A DNA stretch of 64,000 nucleotides from contig JAQFVV010012536.1 of assembly GCA_028023455.1 (NCBI GenBank), positions 2,500,001 through 2,564,000 on the forward strand. Reading direction: 5' to 3'. The DNA is from Epiperipatus broadwayi (Eukaryota > Onychophora > Udeonychophora > Euonychophora > Peripatidae). Under the pieces are notes generated by a model. It did not search any database. It was not told the origin of the DNA and worked only from the letters and a program-made list of their open reading frames with translations. The position numbers and the translations under genes are program-made. Positions 22,330 through 33,475 of the stretch are shown here, piece after piece (position 1 is the first letter of the stretch; the number at the start of each line of letters is the position of its first letter).

Positions 22330-22580
22330 AAACAGGCAAAACTCACTATATATATATATATTGCCACACATAGCAAGCTAGAGTAATCAATGGATGCCAG
22401 AAGGCTTGTGCATAAAATCCCCATCTAGTGCCTACTCATCCAATATCCCCAGACTAGTTTCTGGCTTATGGCCTTCGTCAGTGAGGAGCCTTGGATCTGA
22501 GAGCACTGCAATATATATAGTGAGTTTTGCCTGTTTTAACAACAGTTATACACAAGCATAAGAGGAAGTAGTCATGTGGA
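22330..22580. mobile_element. hammerhead family 1 short fold-back D with 11-bp TSD
   Basis: Flanked by ATTTAATATTA at 22319-22329 and 22581-22591. It begins AAAACAGGCAAAACTCACTATA and ends with the inverse followed by the usual ACAGTTATACACAAGCATAAG tail. Only the left arm holds a ribozyme; the right arm is short. Confidence 0.9.
22438..22496 (-). ncRNA. hammerhead ribozyme, family 1, complete core
   Basis: Minus strand: stem I outer block ATCCAA with TTGGAT, internal loop, inner block CCTCA with TGGGG (one G-U), core CTGACGA, stem II GGC/GCC, GAAA, palindromic ACTAGT and C before the cleavage point. All invariant core bases are present. The 10.1/11.1 position is A-A and not the usual G-C pair, which may lower activity. 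Confidence 0.8.
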
Positions 22581-22591
22581 ATTTAATATTA

Positions 22592-23978
22592 TATTCTTTG
22601 GCAACACCAATCATTTTATAGCATATAATTCAATTCTCATCTTTTCTGAAAGTTTCTCCTATTATTCAAAAACTTATATCCATACAAAATTTCAACAATG
22701 ATTTTTAATCTTTAATAACAAATAAATTATTTTGTATACACAGTTATAACTAAAAATGAAAGGAAAAAACCATTTCAGTAAATACTTATAAATTTATAAG
22801 CTTAACCACTTTTTTTTTTACCATTAACTAATTTATCATCAATTCTATAATTAATCTTTAAAAAAGATTACATCAACCTTGTTAGTAGAGGAGGGAGGGG
22901 AGATCTCTGAGGAAGAAAGAATACATTTTGGAAAAATCTAGATTTTTAAAAAAGATTTTTAAAAAGGCAAGTGAAAGTCAAAGGTAGTTAATCAGTAAAA
23001 ATAAATTGGTTTGATTTATTGAAGGTTTGTATCATTATAAAAATAAGCATATATTGTATTTCAGTTATTGTTTTTTTAATAAAATACATTTATCCAGCAA
23101 ATATAAATATTGAGTGACAGGGAGGGAGGGATGAGAGAAAGGTAGGGATGGGACAACCAATAGGGTTTGTTGGTTTTATTGGAGCAGAGATTCCTGATTT
23201 TAAAAAGAGAAGCCATGTTTCTTTACATTAACATCACTTTATTGTAAATTTTTTGTATGCTATTTAATAAAACTTTGTTCTAAGCTTTATTTTGTTTTAA
23301 ATATTTGAAGAATAGTTTTTAATTAGTTATCCTTAAATTCTCTTAAATCATTGCTTATCACTAATTAGAGATATCTGAAGAAGATAGGAGAATAATAGTA
23401 CTCAAAAAGATGTTCTCTTCTAACTCTTGTATTAATTTATTTTATTTACAAGTTTAAAGTGCTAAATGATATTTTTTTTAAAAAAAAAAGCTCGAAACGA
23501 AACGTTAAAAAGACAACTGAGAAGTAATCTCATTTATGCTACAATAACATTTATTTATTAAACTAAAAGCAAACTATATATTCCTATTAGCTTAAGAAAG
23601 TCAGATGGTTTAATTTTCTACCATATAAATGCCAAGAGGTTATTGGTTAATTGAAATAATGATTGTATCTCACAAAAACTTTTTGTCATTAGAACACAAG
23701 GCAAGAGATAAACTAAAAGTAACTGCAGGTTGAGATTAGTGGTAAGATTTTTCCTTGTTTCTTTTATTTATTTCCACAATAATGACAATTTATTATATTA
23801 AATCTAAAGATAAAATTAAAAAATATTTTTTAAATAATACTTTAATAATCTTTTTAAATAAACTTCTAAACTGCAATAGAATTCTAGTCCTGGTCTTCTG
23901 TCTTTTACTGTTTTAGTGCATTAGAATGTAGTTCCAATTGAAAACATATATATATAATTACAGTTAAAATTTTAAATA
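22592..23978. other. AT-rich sequence, no feature recognised
   Basis: A purine-rich stretch at 22890-22925 and another near 23116-23160 (GGGAGGGAGGGATGAGAG) were seen; no gene or known repeat. Confidence 0.5.
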
Positions 23979-24149
23979 GGTGTTTGAACTCAGACTTTCA
24001 CACAACCCTCAACTATCCATGTTATCTCATACTGCTGACATGATCACACACATGTCGAAAAGATAAATAATGTGTGTGATCAAGGGTGTCAGCAGTATAA
24101 AATAGTATGGATAGTTGAGGGTCGGGTGAAAGTCTGAGTTCAAACCCCT
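23979..24149. repeat. fold-back, family 3, ribozyme region lost
   Basis: Arms of ~75 bp (TTTGAACTCAGACTTTCAC ... GTGAAAGTCTGAGTTCAAA) around a short loop. The arms match the outer arms of the element at 25.12-25.52 kb, but the central part holding the hammerhead is deleted. Confidence 0.8.
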
Positions 24150-25114
24150 ATATATTACATATTGAAGTGCAGGTATGAAAAAGCCTGTACTGTAGAAAAA
24201 AATTCATATATTAAAATTTTTAAAGTAAGGTTTACTTTAACTACAATGTTACGTAGCTTTCTTAAAATTTTAAAATAATACTTACTTTAACTGCAATGTT
24301 ACATAGCTTTCTCATTTGTTCACAATAACAAGTATCTTGAATGGTTTCTAATCAAGAGTCATCCATTATCCAATTTGAGTAAACATTGGCTACCAGATGA
24401 CATATTATTATAAAATTACAGTTTTGAATCGCAGTGTTCATTCATGAAAGGAAAAAACCAGAAACTGGTTTGATGGTGAGGATTTTATAATATTAGGCCA
24501 TCTGGTACCCAGTAATTACTCAAGCATAGAGGGCTATAGGCTGGGGGGGGGGGGTAAAACCTGCTCTTGGGAAAATAAGGTTCCTTGATTAAATATTTAA
24601 CTTGGAAATTGCTCACAGTGTAAAGCAAATTTTAAAAAAAGGCAATCACAAGTGGAAATTAATAGTAGTAATAATTATCAAATGGTTGGTTACTTAGGAG
24701 TTGATAGAATTAACATCAGAAAAGGATAAGTGAAATAGGATTAAAGAGGAAAGCATTTGGTTCAAAGTTTGAAATGTCATGGTACTTTATATTGACTGAA
24801 AGAAAAAGGTATTAAAATTGGAAATATTCAAAGTAAAGATAGACTTGCAATCTGAAATTTTTTTTTAAATTTTCTTAAGAATTATTTACAGCATTAAATA
24901 TTGGTATAAATTTAAATGGCTAGGGTACATAAAGTTCAAAATTTGTAACCTTATCATATCTCAATGTATATCTAATAACATTTTTTAAAGCTAGAGAGTC
25001 ACCATTAATTTATATTTGTGATATATCATGCAACAATTGGTTAATGTCTTTGGTACTTATGTATTAGTCTGATGGTGATGTAAGTCGCCTGTGCAAGTAA
25101 ATGTGTATGTATAT
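24150..25114. other. AT-rich sequence with short near-repeats
   Basis: A ~60-bp segment (AAGTAAGGTTTACTTTAACTACAATG and its variant) is repeated at 24225 and 24275. A G-run of 11 lies at 24543. No gene recognised. Confidence 0.5.
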
Positions 25115-25229
25115 AAAGACCAAATTAAACACCTTTATAATCTTCTAAAAACTTTCACATGACCCACAACTCTCAGTGCCATCTTATAATGCTGACACAC
25201 CAGATCACACACAAGTTGAAAAGATAAAT

Positions 25230-25284
25230 AATCACCAATATACATATTTTGTGCTAAACCAACACTCATCAGTTGGTCCAGATT
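25230..25284 (-). ncRNA. hammerhead-like ribozyme, family 3, G12 to A
   Basis: Minus strand: outer stem I AATC/GATT, inner stem I CCAA/TTGG, CTGATGA, stem II GTGTT/AGCAC with loop GGTTT, then AAAA where GAAA is expected, short stem III AT/AT with loop ATGT, and A at the cleavage position. The canonical G10.1-C11.1 pair is present. The single G12-to-A change should abolish cleavage; the opposite arm still has GAAA. Confidence 0.65.
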
Positions 25285-25329
25285 ACTATCTCCACACACA
25301 TATATATACAATCAGTACTCAGCTTTATA

Positions 25330-25374
25330 TTAAGATGAGTGCTGGTTTAGCATGAAATACATATATTGGTGATT
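25330..25374 (+). ncRNA. partial hammerhead, right arm of family 3 element
   Basis: Has AGATGA (CTGATGA lacking its first bases), stem II GTGCT/AGCAT, GAAA and the TTGGTGATT stem I strand, but the 5' stem I strand has decayed. Confidence 0.5.
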
Positions 25375-25778
25375 ATTTATCTTTTCAACATGTGTGTGAT
25401 CAGGTGTATCAGCAATATAAGATTGCACTGACAGTTGTGGGTTGTGTGAAAGACTGAGTTGAAATCCCACATATATTACACATATAAATGGAGGTGTTAA
25501 GCCTGTACAATGTATTAATCTTCTAAAAGGGAAATAAATTAATGTTGTAAGAGAATGTTAGATAATATTCCGATGAGGAGAAAAGTATTCGTCAAAATGT
25601 GGGTTTTGCTACTAATTTTAAGGCCAAACAATAGTGGGGTCTCGTTCAGGATTGTCAAAAGAGAATAACCATTCCTATCGGAAAGTTATTTGAGGAAGAA
25701 AGTTCAGTCCACAGCAGTGATGTAAGAAAGAACACTTTTGTCAAAGGACAGAATTGCATGGTTAAATGTATGTATTTA

Positions 25779-25872
25779 GTCGAGCATTGATGGCTGAGTG
25801 GTTAGCACAGCTGTCTTACAAGCAATTGTTCCAGGGCTTGCTTCCCAGCCATTGGGGGGGGGGGGGTTTACC
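25779..25872 (+). mobile_element. tRNA-derived mini-SINE S3, G-run tail
   Basis: Plus-strand copy: GAGCATTGATGGCTGAGTGG, TTAGCACAGCTG, anticodon loop CTTACAA (UAC, valine type), T-arm, then a run of about 14 G where other copies have A. No target-site duplication was found. The same tRNA-like body as S1-S6. Confidence 0.75.
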
Positions 25873-27440
25873 ACTTGTAATAAATTTAGATTGTTAAAAG
25901 TTTACTTGTTGGAGATCATTTCATGCAAAACAAAGTAAATGCATGATTGTTTCATTTCCACTAAATAAAATTATAAGTGGCCATTTTTCATAATAAAAAA
26001 TCTTTATAAGTTTAGATGTGGAAAATAATTTCTCACAAAAAATGTAAATGCATGTTAGTAGATGTTTGTGTCATTTCTAATAAATAAAGTCATAGGTCAT
26101 CATTTTTCTAAATAAATATTGCCGAACTAATACATATGTGAAATATCACTGCCGGAATAATACATAAGTCCCATGCCTTTTGTTTTTTGCTAATGAGTAT
26201 TTACTTACTTACTTACTTAGTTTATGGCTGATCAGTTCTGAGCTTTTTATCAGTGTTAAGATGGCAAACTCAAGAGATAAAGATACCTGAGTCATTTCTT
26301 ACCTGAGAAATTTTTTTAAAAGATAGAACCACCTTTTTTCTTATAAAATCTCTGGCTTGTGTTGTAACTTGAGAGCTCCCTATATAGTCATCATTACATC
26401 TGACTGGCTGTCATATAAGCATTCTAAAAGCACATGTGAGAAGGTTTCAGCCTTTTACTTTAAAAATCAGATGGGTAAATTAAAATGTACTCAGTCTGCA
26501 AAATGGATTTTTAAATGTCACATCACCTTCTGAGTAACTTACTATAAGCAACTTTCATATGATTAATTTAACTGCTTAACATATATCAGTAAGCTAACAA
26601 TGATGATAACTTTCTAATAAATAGTTCTTTAGATAAAAATAATATATATATTCATCCATCCTAAACTATATTTAAATATGGATCCATTTTTTGGTAAAGG
26701 ATATTGATTTTCTCTCTTTTAAGAAAGAGTTCTTCATTTACATTAATGATCACCCTGTTTCCATGCAATAAGTGTTATAATGTTATGATGGTTATGACAT
26801 CCCAACATTATCCACAGGATCATAATCAACTATGATGATACCACCTCACCCCTTAAGGAGTGTTTACATTGGTCCTTATTTGCTTGCTAAATCTGTAGTC
26901 TACAGACAGTTGCAATCCTATACCTATTCAAGGTCCCTAAACAAAATATGTTATTAAATATTTATCTTAGATAAATTTACTACTAAAACATGTTAAATCT
27001 CAAACATTTGATAATAACTAATTTCTAAATACTATTGTGAATATTTTTCTTGAATTTATTACTTCCTATCTCTTACTAACCTCATACAAGTTAAACAAAC
27101 AATCGTAAATGAGGCATTTATTCATTCATTCATTCAGACATAGTAAAAAGTAATTTAAAGTGAGTGGTCTATCCTCACACTTTCATTTCCAGTACTTAAG
27201 ATTTGCCAATATATAAGCATTTGGGTTAAAGAATAGATGTATTCATTCTATTCTTTTGAAAAGACTTTATCTTGTGTTGGAAGTGAAAGTATTCATTTAT
27301 TAGTAAATATTAGCTTGAAAGGCTGATCTTTAGTTTAAAACAATCGTAAAGTAATATTACTTAAATTTTCAATATGTAGATCTCCTGTAGCAATTAATGA
27401 AACATTTTGGGCTGAAAGACCCTATTTTTATATTCTCTAT
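25873..27440. other. AT-rich sequence, no gene recognised
   Basis: Two ~50-bp near-repeats around 25940-26100 (AAAGTAAATGCATG, TTTCTAATAAATAAAGTCATAG). Short (TTAC)n run near 26203. Nothing else. Confidence 0.5.
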
Positions 27441-27535
27441 AACTTTTTTTTTCCATGGGTTATATCATCGACCGGAATCGAACCCACAACCAAGGACAAC
27501 TGCTTGTAAGGCAGCTGTGCTTGACCACCAACATT
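27441..27535 (-). mobile_element. tRNA-derived mini-SINE S4, diverged
   Basis: Minus strand contains GGTGGTCAAGCACAGCTGCC, TTACAAGCAG and TTCGATTCCGGTCGATG with an A-tail (T-run at 27444). It has a few extra bases in the variable region. No clear target-site duplication. Confidence 0.65.
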
Positions 27536-27972
27536 TTTTATTCATCTGTACACAATTAATTTATTCTATACATTGTTTAATCTGGTGCCATCTATAAAAA
27601 CATGAATAATTATTGGGCACCTGATGTTAATACCAATCAAATCCTAAGCTAATTTTTAATTATTTGTCTTTGTCAGTGAAGAACATTGGACAGCACATAT
27701 TCATCTAATTCTAATGACTCGATTAGTATTCCAATTCTGTTTTGCTGAATACAAGCTGATTCTAATCAAGGTAATTATTTTCTGATGACATAGTTCACAG
27801 CTGTACAGGGTTAAATATCAAAACATAAGATTTCTAACATAATTGACAATACACATCAATCAGGAATGTTATTCCTGGCACCTATATTATTATGGTCACT
27901 ATATATTACCAACAGACATAAGATCTGTGGTATAAATAACAAAATGAAGTAAAAAGAAAATAGTAATAATTA

Positions 27973-29460
27973 AATTATTTATTGCTCAGGAGTTCATAAG
28001 AAGTTTAAGCACCAGAAATGAAAGACCCAGGTCCAATCCATGGATCTTGAGCTTCTAATTGTGACATTCCACAACTGAACTAAGACATGCTGGAAATTCA
28101 GAAAAAATATAGTAATTGAATGATATATTATTCAGGAGTTTCAAAAAAGTTCAGAAGTGACAGGCTTGGCTGTGATCCCTGGACTTTGACCTCCAGAGTC
28201 TGCCATTCTATGACTGCAGTATTGCATGCTGGGAATTCATATGGAATATAGACATGAATGGTTTATTATTCAGGAGTTCATAAGAAGTTCAAGCACCAGG
28301 GGTGGCAAAGCTGGAGCCACAGTCCATGAACTTGGAGCTCCAGTCTGCCACTCTATCACTGCAGCAAAGCATGATGGAACTCAGATGGAATGTAGAATGT
28401 GAATGGTTTATTATTCAGGAGTTCATAAGAACCATTAAGCATCACATGATCACCATCTCTTATAGTCAAGTGTAGAAGTGACAAAGTTGGAACTCCCATT
28501 TATGCTTGAGCTCCAGAATCGCCTCTTTGCCACAGCAGCAAAGCATGCTGGGAAGCAGTTGGAATATAGGAATTGAATGGATTATTATTCAGGAGTTCAT
28601 AAGAAGTTCAAGCACAAGATGTGGCAGAGCTGAGCTGCAGTCTATGAGCCTTGAGCTCCAAAGGCTGTGACTCTTCCACTGCAGCAAAGCATGCTAGGAA
28701 CTCAGAAAGTCTATAATAAATGAATGGATTATTATTCAGAGTTCATAAAAAGTTTGAGCATCAGATGTGACAGAACTGGGCTGCAGTCCATGGGCCTTAA
28801 GCTCCAAAGTCTGCCACTCTACCATTGCGAAAAGCATACTGGGAACAGGAATTCATAAGAAGTTTGGGCATCAGAAGTGACAAACTGGGTTGCAGTCCCT
28901 GGACCTTGAGCTCCAAAATCTTCCATTTCATCACTGCTGCAAAGCATATTCAGGATTCATAAGTTCAAGCACCAGAGAAGGCAGAGCTGGACTGTGATCT
29001 ATGGAACTTAAGCTTCAGAGTCTGCCACTCTACGCTGCAACAAAGTATGCTGGGAACTCATATAGAATATAGGATGTGAATGGTTTATTATTTAGTTCAT
29101 AAGAAGTTCAAGCACCAGAAGTGACAAAGGTGGAGCCACTATCCATGTAATCTGAGCTCCAGAGTCTGCCACTCTATCACTGCAGCAAAGCATGCTGGGA
29201 ACTCAGAATATAAGATGTGAGTGGTTTATTATTCGGGAGTTCATAAGAAGTTCAAGCACTAGAAGTAACAAAGCTGGAGCCACCACCCATGAACTGTGAG
29301 CTTCGGTCTGCCACTCTATCACTGCAGCAAAGCATGCTGGGAACTCAGAATATAAGATGAGAATGGTTTATTATTCAGGAGTTCATAAGATGTTCAAGCA
29401 CCAGAAGTAACAATGCTGGAGCCACAATCCATGGACTCTGAGCTCCAGGGTCTTGAGGGT
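27973..29460. repeat. 11-unit tandem array of a SINE-like monomer
   Basis: Units of roughly 85-175 bp, mostly 138-147, each containing TTATTATTCAGGAGTTCATAAG, AAGTTCAAGCACCAGAAG, CTCCAGAGTCTGCCACTCTA and GCAGCAAAGCATGCTGGGAA. The anchor TTCAGG falls at about 27985, 28131, 28269, 28414, 28588, 28735, 28845, 28929, 29091, 29232 and 29374. On the minus strand the monomer contains GATAGAGTGGCAGACTCTGG, reminiscent of a tRNA A-box region. Around 28430-28470 a fragment of the hammerhead-family terminus (CATCACATGATCACCATC) is embedded. Confidence 0.85.
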
Positions 29461-29702
29461 AGTAAGCATGCAAGGCAAATCAAACAATTAAAATATTTCA
29501 ATAAGCAGCTTCTATTATGATTGAATCATGTTTTTGCTCATGTTTCTTAGACCATTCAAATGCTTGACTTCTTTATCTTTTCAATTTTCTTGCCTTCTAA
29601 TTTATCCTGCAATATTTTTTCAAAGCATTACTTTTTTATCAATAAAAAGTTATGCCTTGGCATGTTGTTTACTTCTTTCAGCATCCAGATAATTTCTGCC
29701 AG
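29461..29702. other. spacer before element E
   Basis: AT-rich sequence with no recognised feature. Confidence 0.5.
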
Positions 29703-29711
29703 TTAATAAGA

Positions 29712-30010
29712 CTGGTTAAAACAGGCAAAACTCACTATACGTATTGCCACACAAAGCAAGATAGAGTAATCAATGGATGTCAGAAGGCTTGTGCATAAAA
29801 TCCCCATCTAGTACCTACTCATCCAATATCCCCAGACTAGTTTCTGGATTGTGGCCTTCATCAGGGAGGAGCCTTGGATCTGAAAGCACCGCACCTAGAT
29901 CTTAGGATTGCTCTAGCTTGCTGTGTGTGGCAATATGTATAGTGAGTTTTGCCTGTTTTAACAAGTTATACACAAGCATAAGAAGTGTTGGTCATGTGAT
30001 GTTTATTGGC
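29712..30010. mobile_element. hammerhead family 1 short fold-back E with 9-bp TSD
   Basis: Flanked by TTAATAAGA at 29703-29711 and 30011-30019. Same layout as element D: left arm with ribozyme region, short right arm, ATACACAAGCATAAG tail and GTCATGTGATG end. Confidence 0.8.
29821..29880 (-). ncRNA. hammerhead, family 1, core kept but stem II weakened
   Basis: CTGATGA, GAAA and ACTAGTC are intact on the minus strand, and ATCCAA/TTGGAT pairs. Stem II reads GGC/TCC and the base next to the core in stem I is C, not A, so folding is compromised. Confidence 0.6.
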
Positions 30011-30019
30011 TTAATAAGA

Positions 30020-30402
30020 ATAGGGTGAAAATCTTTCATGATGCTTTGTGGAGATAATAGTACATTAATCTTGGTTTTCTCTTTGTGGGAAATTAACAAA
30101 ATAGTATTTATTTAATAAGTTGTTTCTAATACAAACTTTGGATTTAATTTAGCTATATTCTAATTATGTGATATAATGTTGATGTAGAGATGGAATTATA
30201 GTATATCTATTGTTTTTGCATCTACATCAGTACATGTGAATTTGTATATGTTTAAAAATAAAAATGTAAAATTAATCATTCTTTAATTCGCATATCAGAC
30301 CAGCAGTCCCTCATAGACCTTCTGTGATGAAAATCGATGGCACAAATAAATATCTAAATACAAGACTGAATTAAACACATTCACAATGTTGTAAAAAAGA
30401 AA
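30020..30402. other. AT-rich spacer
   Basis: Nothing recognised. Confidence 0.5.
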
Positions 30403-30410
30403 ATAATTTG

Positions 30411-30507
30411 TTTTTTTTTTATATGTCAAAGCGTTGGCCCGGAAGCGAACCCGGGCCAGCTGCTTGAAAGACAGCTATGCTAACCACTAGGCTACCAACG
30501 CTTGACG
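30411..30507 (-). mobile_element. tRNA-derived mini-SINE S5 with 8-bp TSD
   Basis: Minus strand: GTCAA + GCGTTGG ... CCAACGC + TTTGAC, a 7-bp acceptor stem that is extended by GTCAA/TTGAC. D-arm GCCTAGTGGTTAGCA, anticodon loop CTTTCAA, T-arm with TTCGCTT, then A-tail. ATAATTTG occurs at 30403-30410 and 30508-30515. Confidence 0.85.
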
Positions 30508-30515
30508 ATAATTTG

Positions 30516-30975
30516 TTTTTTACATATTAAGTAATGTTCCAATCAAAGAAAGTTGTTATTCAAAATGTTGATTTCGCTGCTAATTTTATGTTTTAAAGAA
30601 GGGGATGCTTTCATTTGCATTTTGTATGATCTAAAAAACTTCCATCCATTCCAGTGATTGTAACAAACAATTATTTGCTTGTGTGTTTTTTGGAATAAAT
30701 TTATATCGCTAAAAGCTTAGTTGTTGTTTTTTTCATTAAATAAAGTTGTAGCTCACAATTTTGTGTGAAATAAATTGATCAATGAAGTTTGTCAGAAGAT
30801 TGTAAAGTTAGAAAGTTATCTCTAGACTAATATGTATGTGCTAGTTCACAGCAGGTTTAATATGTAAATGCCATAATTTTTATTAGCCATTCATTAAACT
30901 AGAGATTATTCAAATTAACGAAAAATAAATAAATAAAAATACTGTTTGGAAAAAAAATATTTAAGTGCATAGTAA
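30516..30975. other. AT-rich spacer between two mini-SINEs
   Basis: No feature recognised. Confidence 0.5.
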
Positions 30976-30984
30976 TAATATAAT

Positions 30985-31077
30985 TTTTTTCTTATGTCAA
31001 AGCATTAACCGGGAAGCGAACCCAGGCCAGCTGCTTGAAAGGCAGCTATGCTAACCACTATGCCACCAATGCTTGAC
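30985..31077 (-). mobile_element. tRNA-derived mini-SINE S6 with 9-bp TSD
   Basis: TAATATAAT flanks the element (30976-30984 and 31078-31086). Minus strand GTCAAGCATTGGTGGCATAG, anticodon loop CTTTCAA, TTCGCTTCCCGG, A-tail. Very similar to S5. Confidence 0.85.
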
Positions 31078-31305
31078 TAATATAATAAATATTTTAAGCA
31101 AAATAATATTAAAAATTTTATAAATAACTTGGCATTGTATTGGTATAACTTAAATAAATAAAAAATAAAATCCAATTTTTTTTTCATCCAAAAGGACATA
31201 TTTTATGAGTTTAGGTGAAACATTAAATATAATTTGATGACTGACAAAAATTTGTAATTATCTATCATAATCATTAACAGCCAACTATTATTATTACTTA
31301 CTATA

Positions 31306-31670
31306 TGATGTTTTTTCCATACCCTAACTATTAACAGAATATTTTAAAGGAATATGTAGAGATTTTGACTCGGAAATAGAATTACTAGTGGCTTTATTAC
31401 ATCCTTCAATACTAATGATTTTTATACTATACCCTAATATTATTATTATTTATGATTTTTTTTCCATACCCTAACTATTAACAGAATATTTTAAAGGAAT
31501 ATGTAGAGATTTTGACTCGGAAATAGAATTACTAGTGGCTTTATTACATCCTTCAATACTAATCCTACTCCATGCTATTTAGCAATAACCTTGGATTATA
31601 GCCTAATTTAAAGGAATCTGTAAAGATTTTAATCAGGAAATAGAATTATCAATGGCTTTAGTATCCTACC
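31306..31670 (+). repeat. 147-bp tandem duplication plus degenerate third unit
   Basis: The segment from TTTTTTCCATACCCTAAC to CTTCAATACTAAT occurs at 31311-31416 and 31458-31563 essentially identically. A diverged unit follows at about 31606-31670. Downstream lies a LINE tail. Confidence 0.85.
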
Positions 31671-31699
31671 CCATGCTATTTGGAATAGCCTTGGATTAT

Positions 31700-32300
31700 A
31701 GCCTAACTTATTTCCCTCTTTTAACTAAGGTTAGATCAAAATTAATTTCCTGAAATAACCTTTTTGGAAAGCTAAATGTCACTGCTTGGGGTCGTGATGC
31801 AAATACTTTAATGGCAGCTACTTTGGAATATTTTATCAGCAAAAACTGTGACCAGTTTGGAGGAAAAGTTTCCACACTACACTTCTGGATACCAAATTAA
31901 ATATTACTATGAGAAATATTATTGGTGAAGTCAAGTCTATTTATTCATAGTGGCTGCTCTTTGACATATTCCATCATAACATATCAAAAGGACACAGTCC
32001 CAACTTGCAAATAATTCAAGATATAATTTCATTATCTAAAACTTTACCAATTTCAAATTCTCTTTTGGTTGTTAAACAAAGAATCTACTATCTGGGAATT
32101 ATAGTGAAAAAAAATGGAATTATTATGATATTTTCAAATAAATTTATTTTTTCAGATCCAACAATAAAGCCAACTGAAGATTCAGAACAGCCCATAATCA
32201 TTTCACTCAGGCTTCATAAATAGAATTTATTAGCTCTTTATCTATATAAATGTGGACAAATACAAACTATGGACCACATAGTTATTGACTGCTGAATCCA
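31700..32300 (+). pseudogene. CR1/Jockey-type LINE ORF2 C-terminal fragment
   Basis: Across broken frames the plus strand reads GKLNVTAWGRDANTL, a diverged KLN.TMR.I.G segment (LNITMRNIIGEVKS-like), and DPTIKP...RLHK...CGQIQTMDHIVIDC at 32157-32292. This is the usual C-terminus of CR1/Jockey-type LINEs from arthropods and other invertebrates, after the reverse transcriptase, ending in a CxxxQTMxHIVxxC box. One 72-codon open stretch at 32005-32223 is part of it. Reverse transcriptase and endonuclease are missing. It is a 5'-truncated dead copy. Confidence 0.7.
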
Positions 32301-32820
32301 TTAACAGATAATTATAATTGAATATAGTTAATTATTATCCATGTGTCATACTGAGAAGAAAAATCTGATATTTTAACCAAGTATGTTTGTGGTATTCCAG
32401 TACCTGGTCTGTGGGATACCTATGGGTTTCTTTGAAAGATAGTATAAACTTGAGCATCCCACTGAGCATGCATTGGAATATTAACTGGTCAGTTTAGTTA
32501 GATCACTATAATTCTGGTACACAGTACAAAAAGCATGCTTGGCTAAATATATTACTATAATTATCAATTTTTTTTTCTCTATATGGCACATAGACATCGA
32601 ATTATAATATTATTAGATATATGTATGCATATAATTTACATTATAGACAAACTTATTGATTCATTTATTTAATAACTAACTATTCTAACTCTAAGGAAGA
32701 AAAAACAAAATTAAAGAGTAAAATAGATAATAAAAACTTACAGATAATAAAGCAAAAAAAAAAGTGCATAGACATAGACATAACAGATAAATATAAAAGA
32801 TTTGTAATGATCTACTAATC
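32301..32820. other. AT-rich sequence downstream of the LINE tail
   Basis: Possibly LINE 3' UTR near 32300-32600; no feature can be defended. Confidence 0.4.
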
Positions 32821-33475
32821 TCTTTTTTTTCTCAGTGATGAAAGCTTTTATTCATCAACAAAAAAAATACACAACAGTTAAAAAAGGTTTACAAGAGATG
32901 ATTACTTGGCAAAATGAAATTCAAGTACAATATGGTAAAGGGGAAGGGAATACGTATGAAATGGGAAAGGATATGGAAAGAGTGTGAAGTTCAGGCAAAG
33001 AAGAGTCTTTGGTAAGGAGCAATGTTGATAGGATTGGTTGCTCTGGTGGATTGATAGGAGGATCCATGTGTGACATTAACTTTGGAGGAATTGCTATATG
33101 TTAAGTTTTTAGAGGTTTCAGGGATGATTGAGTTATGCTTAGATGAAACCAGCTGATTTTTGTCCTTTGTAGATGTATAATTTTAGTTTTTCCCATTGTA
33201 CTTGGAATGATGTTATGATTGGTCATGTTTTTTTTACTTGCTTTTTACCTTTGAGAGAGCAAACCACAGCCTGAAAGGAGGAAAATCCAGAGGACAAGGA
33301 GATGGAGACTTTGAAATAAGATTTTGGTGATGTTTTTAGTTAAGTTTTGTTTGAAATACAATTTGGATAAAATTTAAGTAACATTGAAGATTTTAGTTCA
33401 TGTAGTTTAGGACTCTGCACATTTTTCCCACCAGGGGCGGCAGCCATCTTTAAACCATTTGAAAGAATAAAAATA
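32821..33475 (-). other. possible minus-strand retrocopy or gene fragment
   Basis: Less AT-rich than its surroundings. On the minus strand an AATAAA lies at about 32857-32852, followed by an A8 run at 32830-32823, as in a polyadenylated retrocopy or 3' end. At the far side, minus-strand ATGGCTGCCGCCCCTGGTGG near 33450 gives MAAAPGGKNVQSPKLHELKSS before stops appear. I recognise no protein. It may be a decayed retrotransposon gag or a processed pseudogene. Confidence 0.3.

Larger units (their letters stand above)
25115..25525. mobile_element. fold-back, family 3, with hammerhead motifs
   Basis: Arms run from ACTTTCACATGACCCAC to its complement and include AAAAGATAAATAATCACCAATATA in both. Two hammerhead regions face outward around a spacer with a TA run. 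Same family as 23.98 kb. No target-site duplication is obvious. Confidence 0.75.

Noticed and set aside
27973-29460. CRISPR-like array
   Set aside because: Units are long, irregular and have no short identical repeats with unique spacers; the DNA is eukaryotic.
20214-31077. Functional tRNA genes at S1-S6
   Set aside because: They have A-tails, TSDs, variable anticodon loops and stem mismatches, so they are retroposons.
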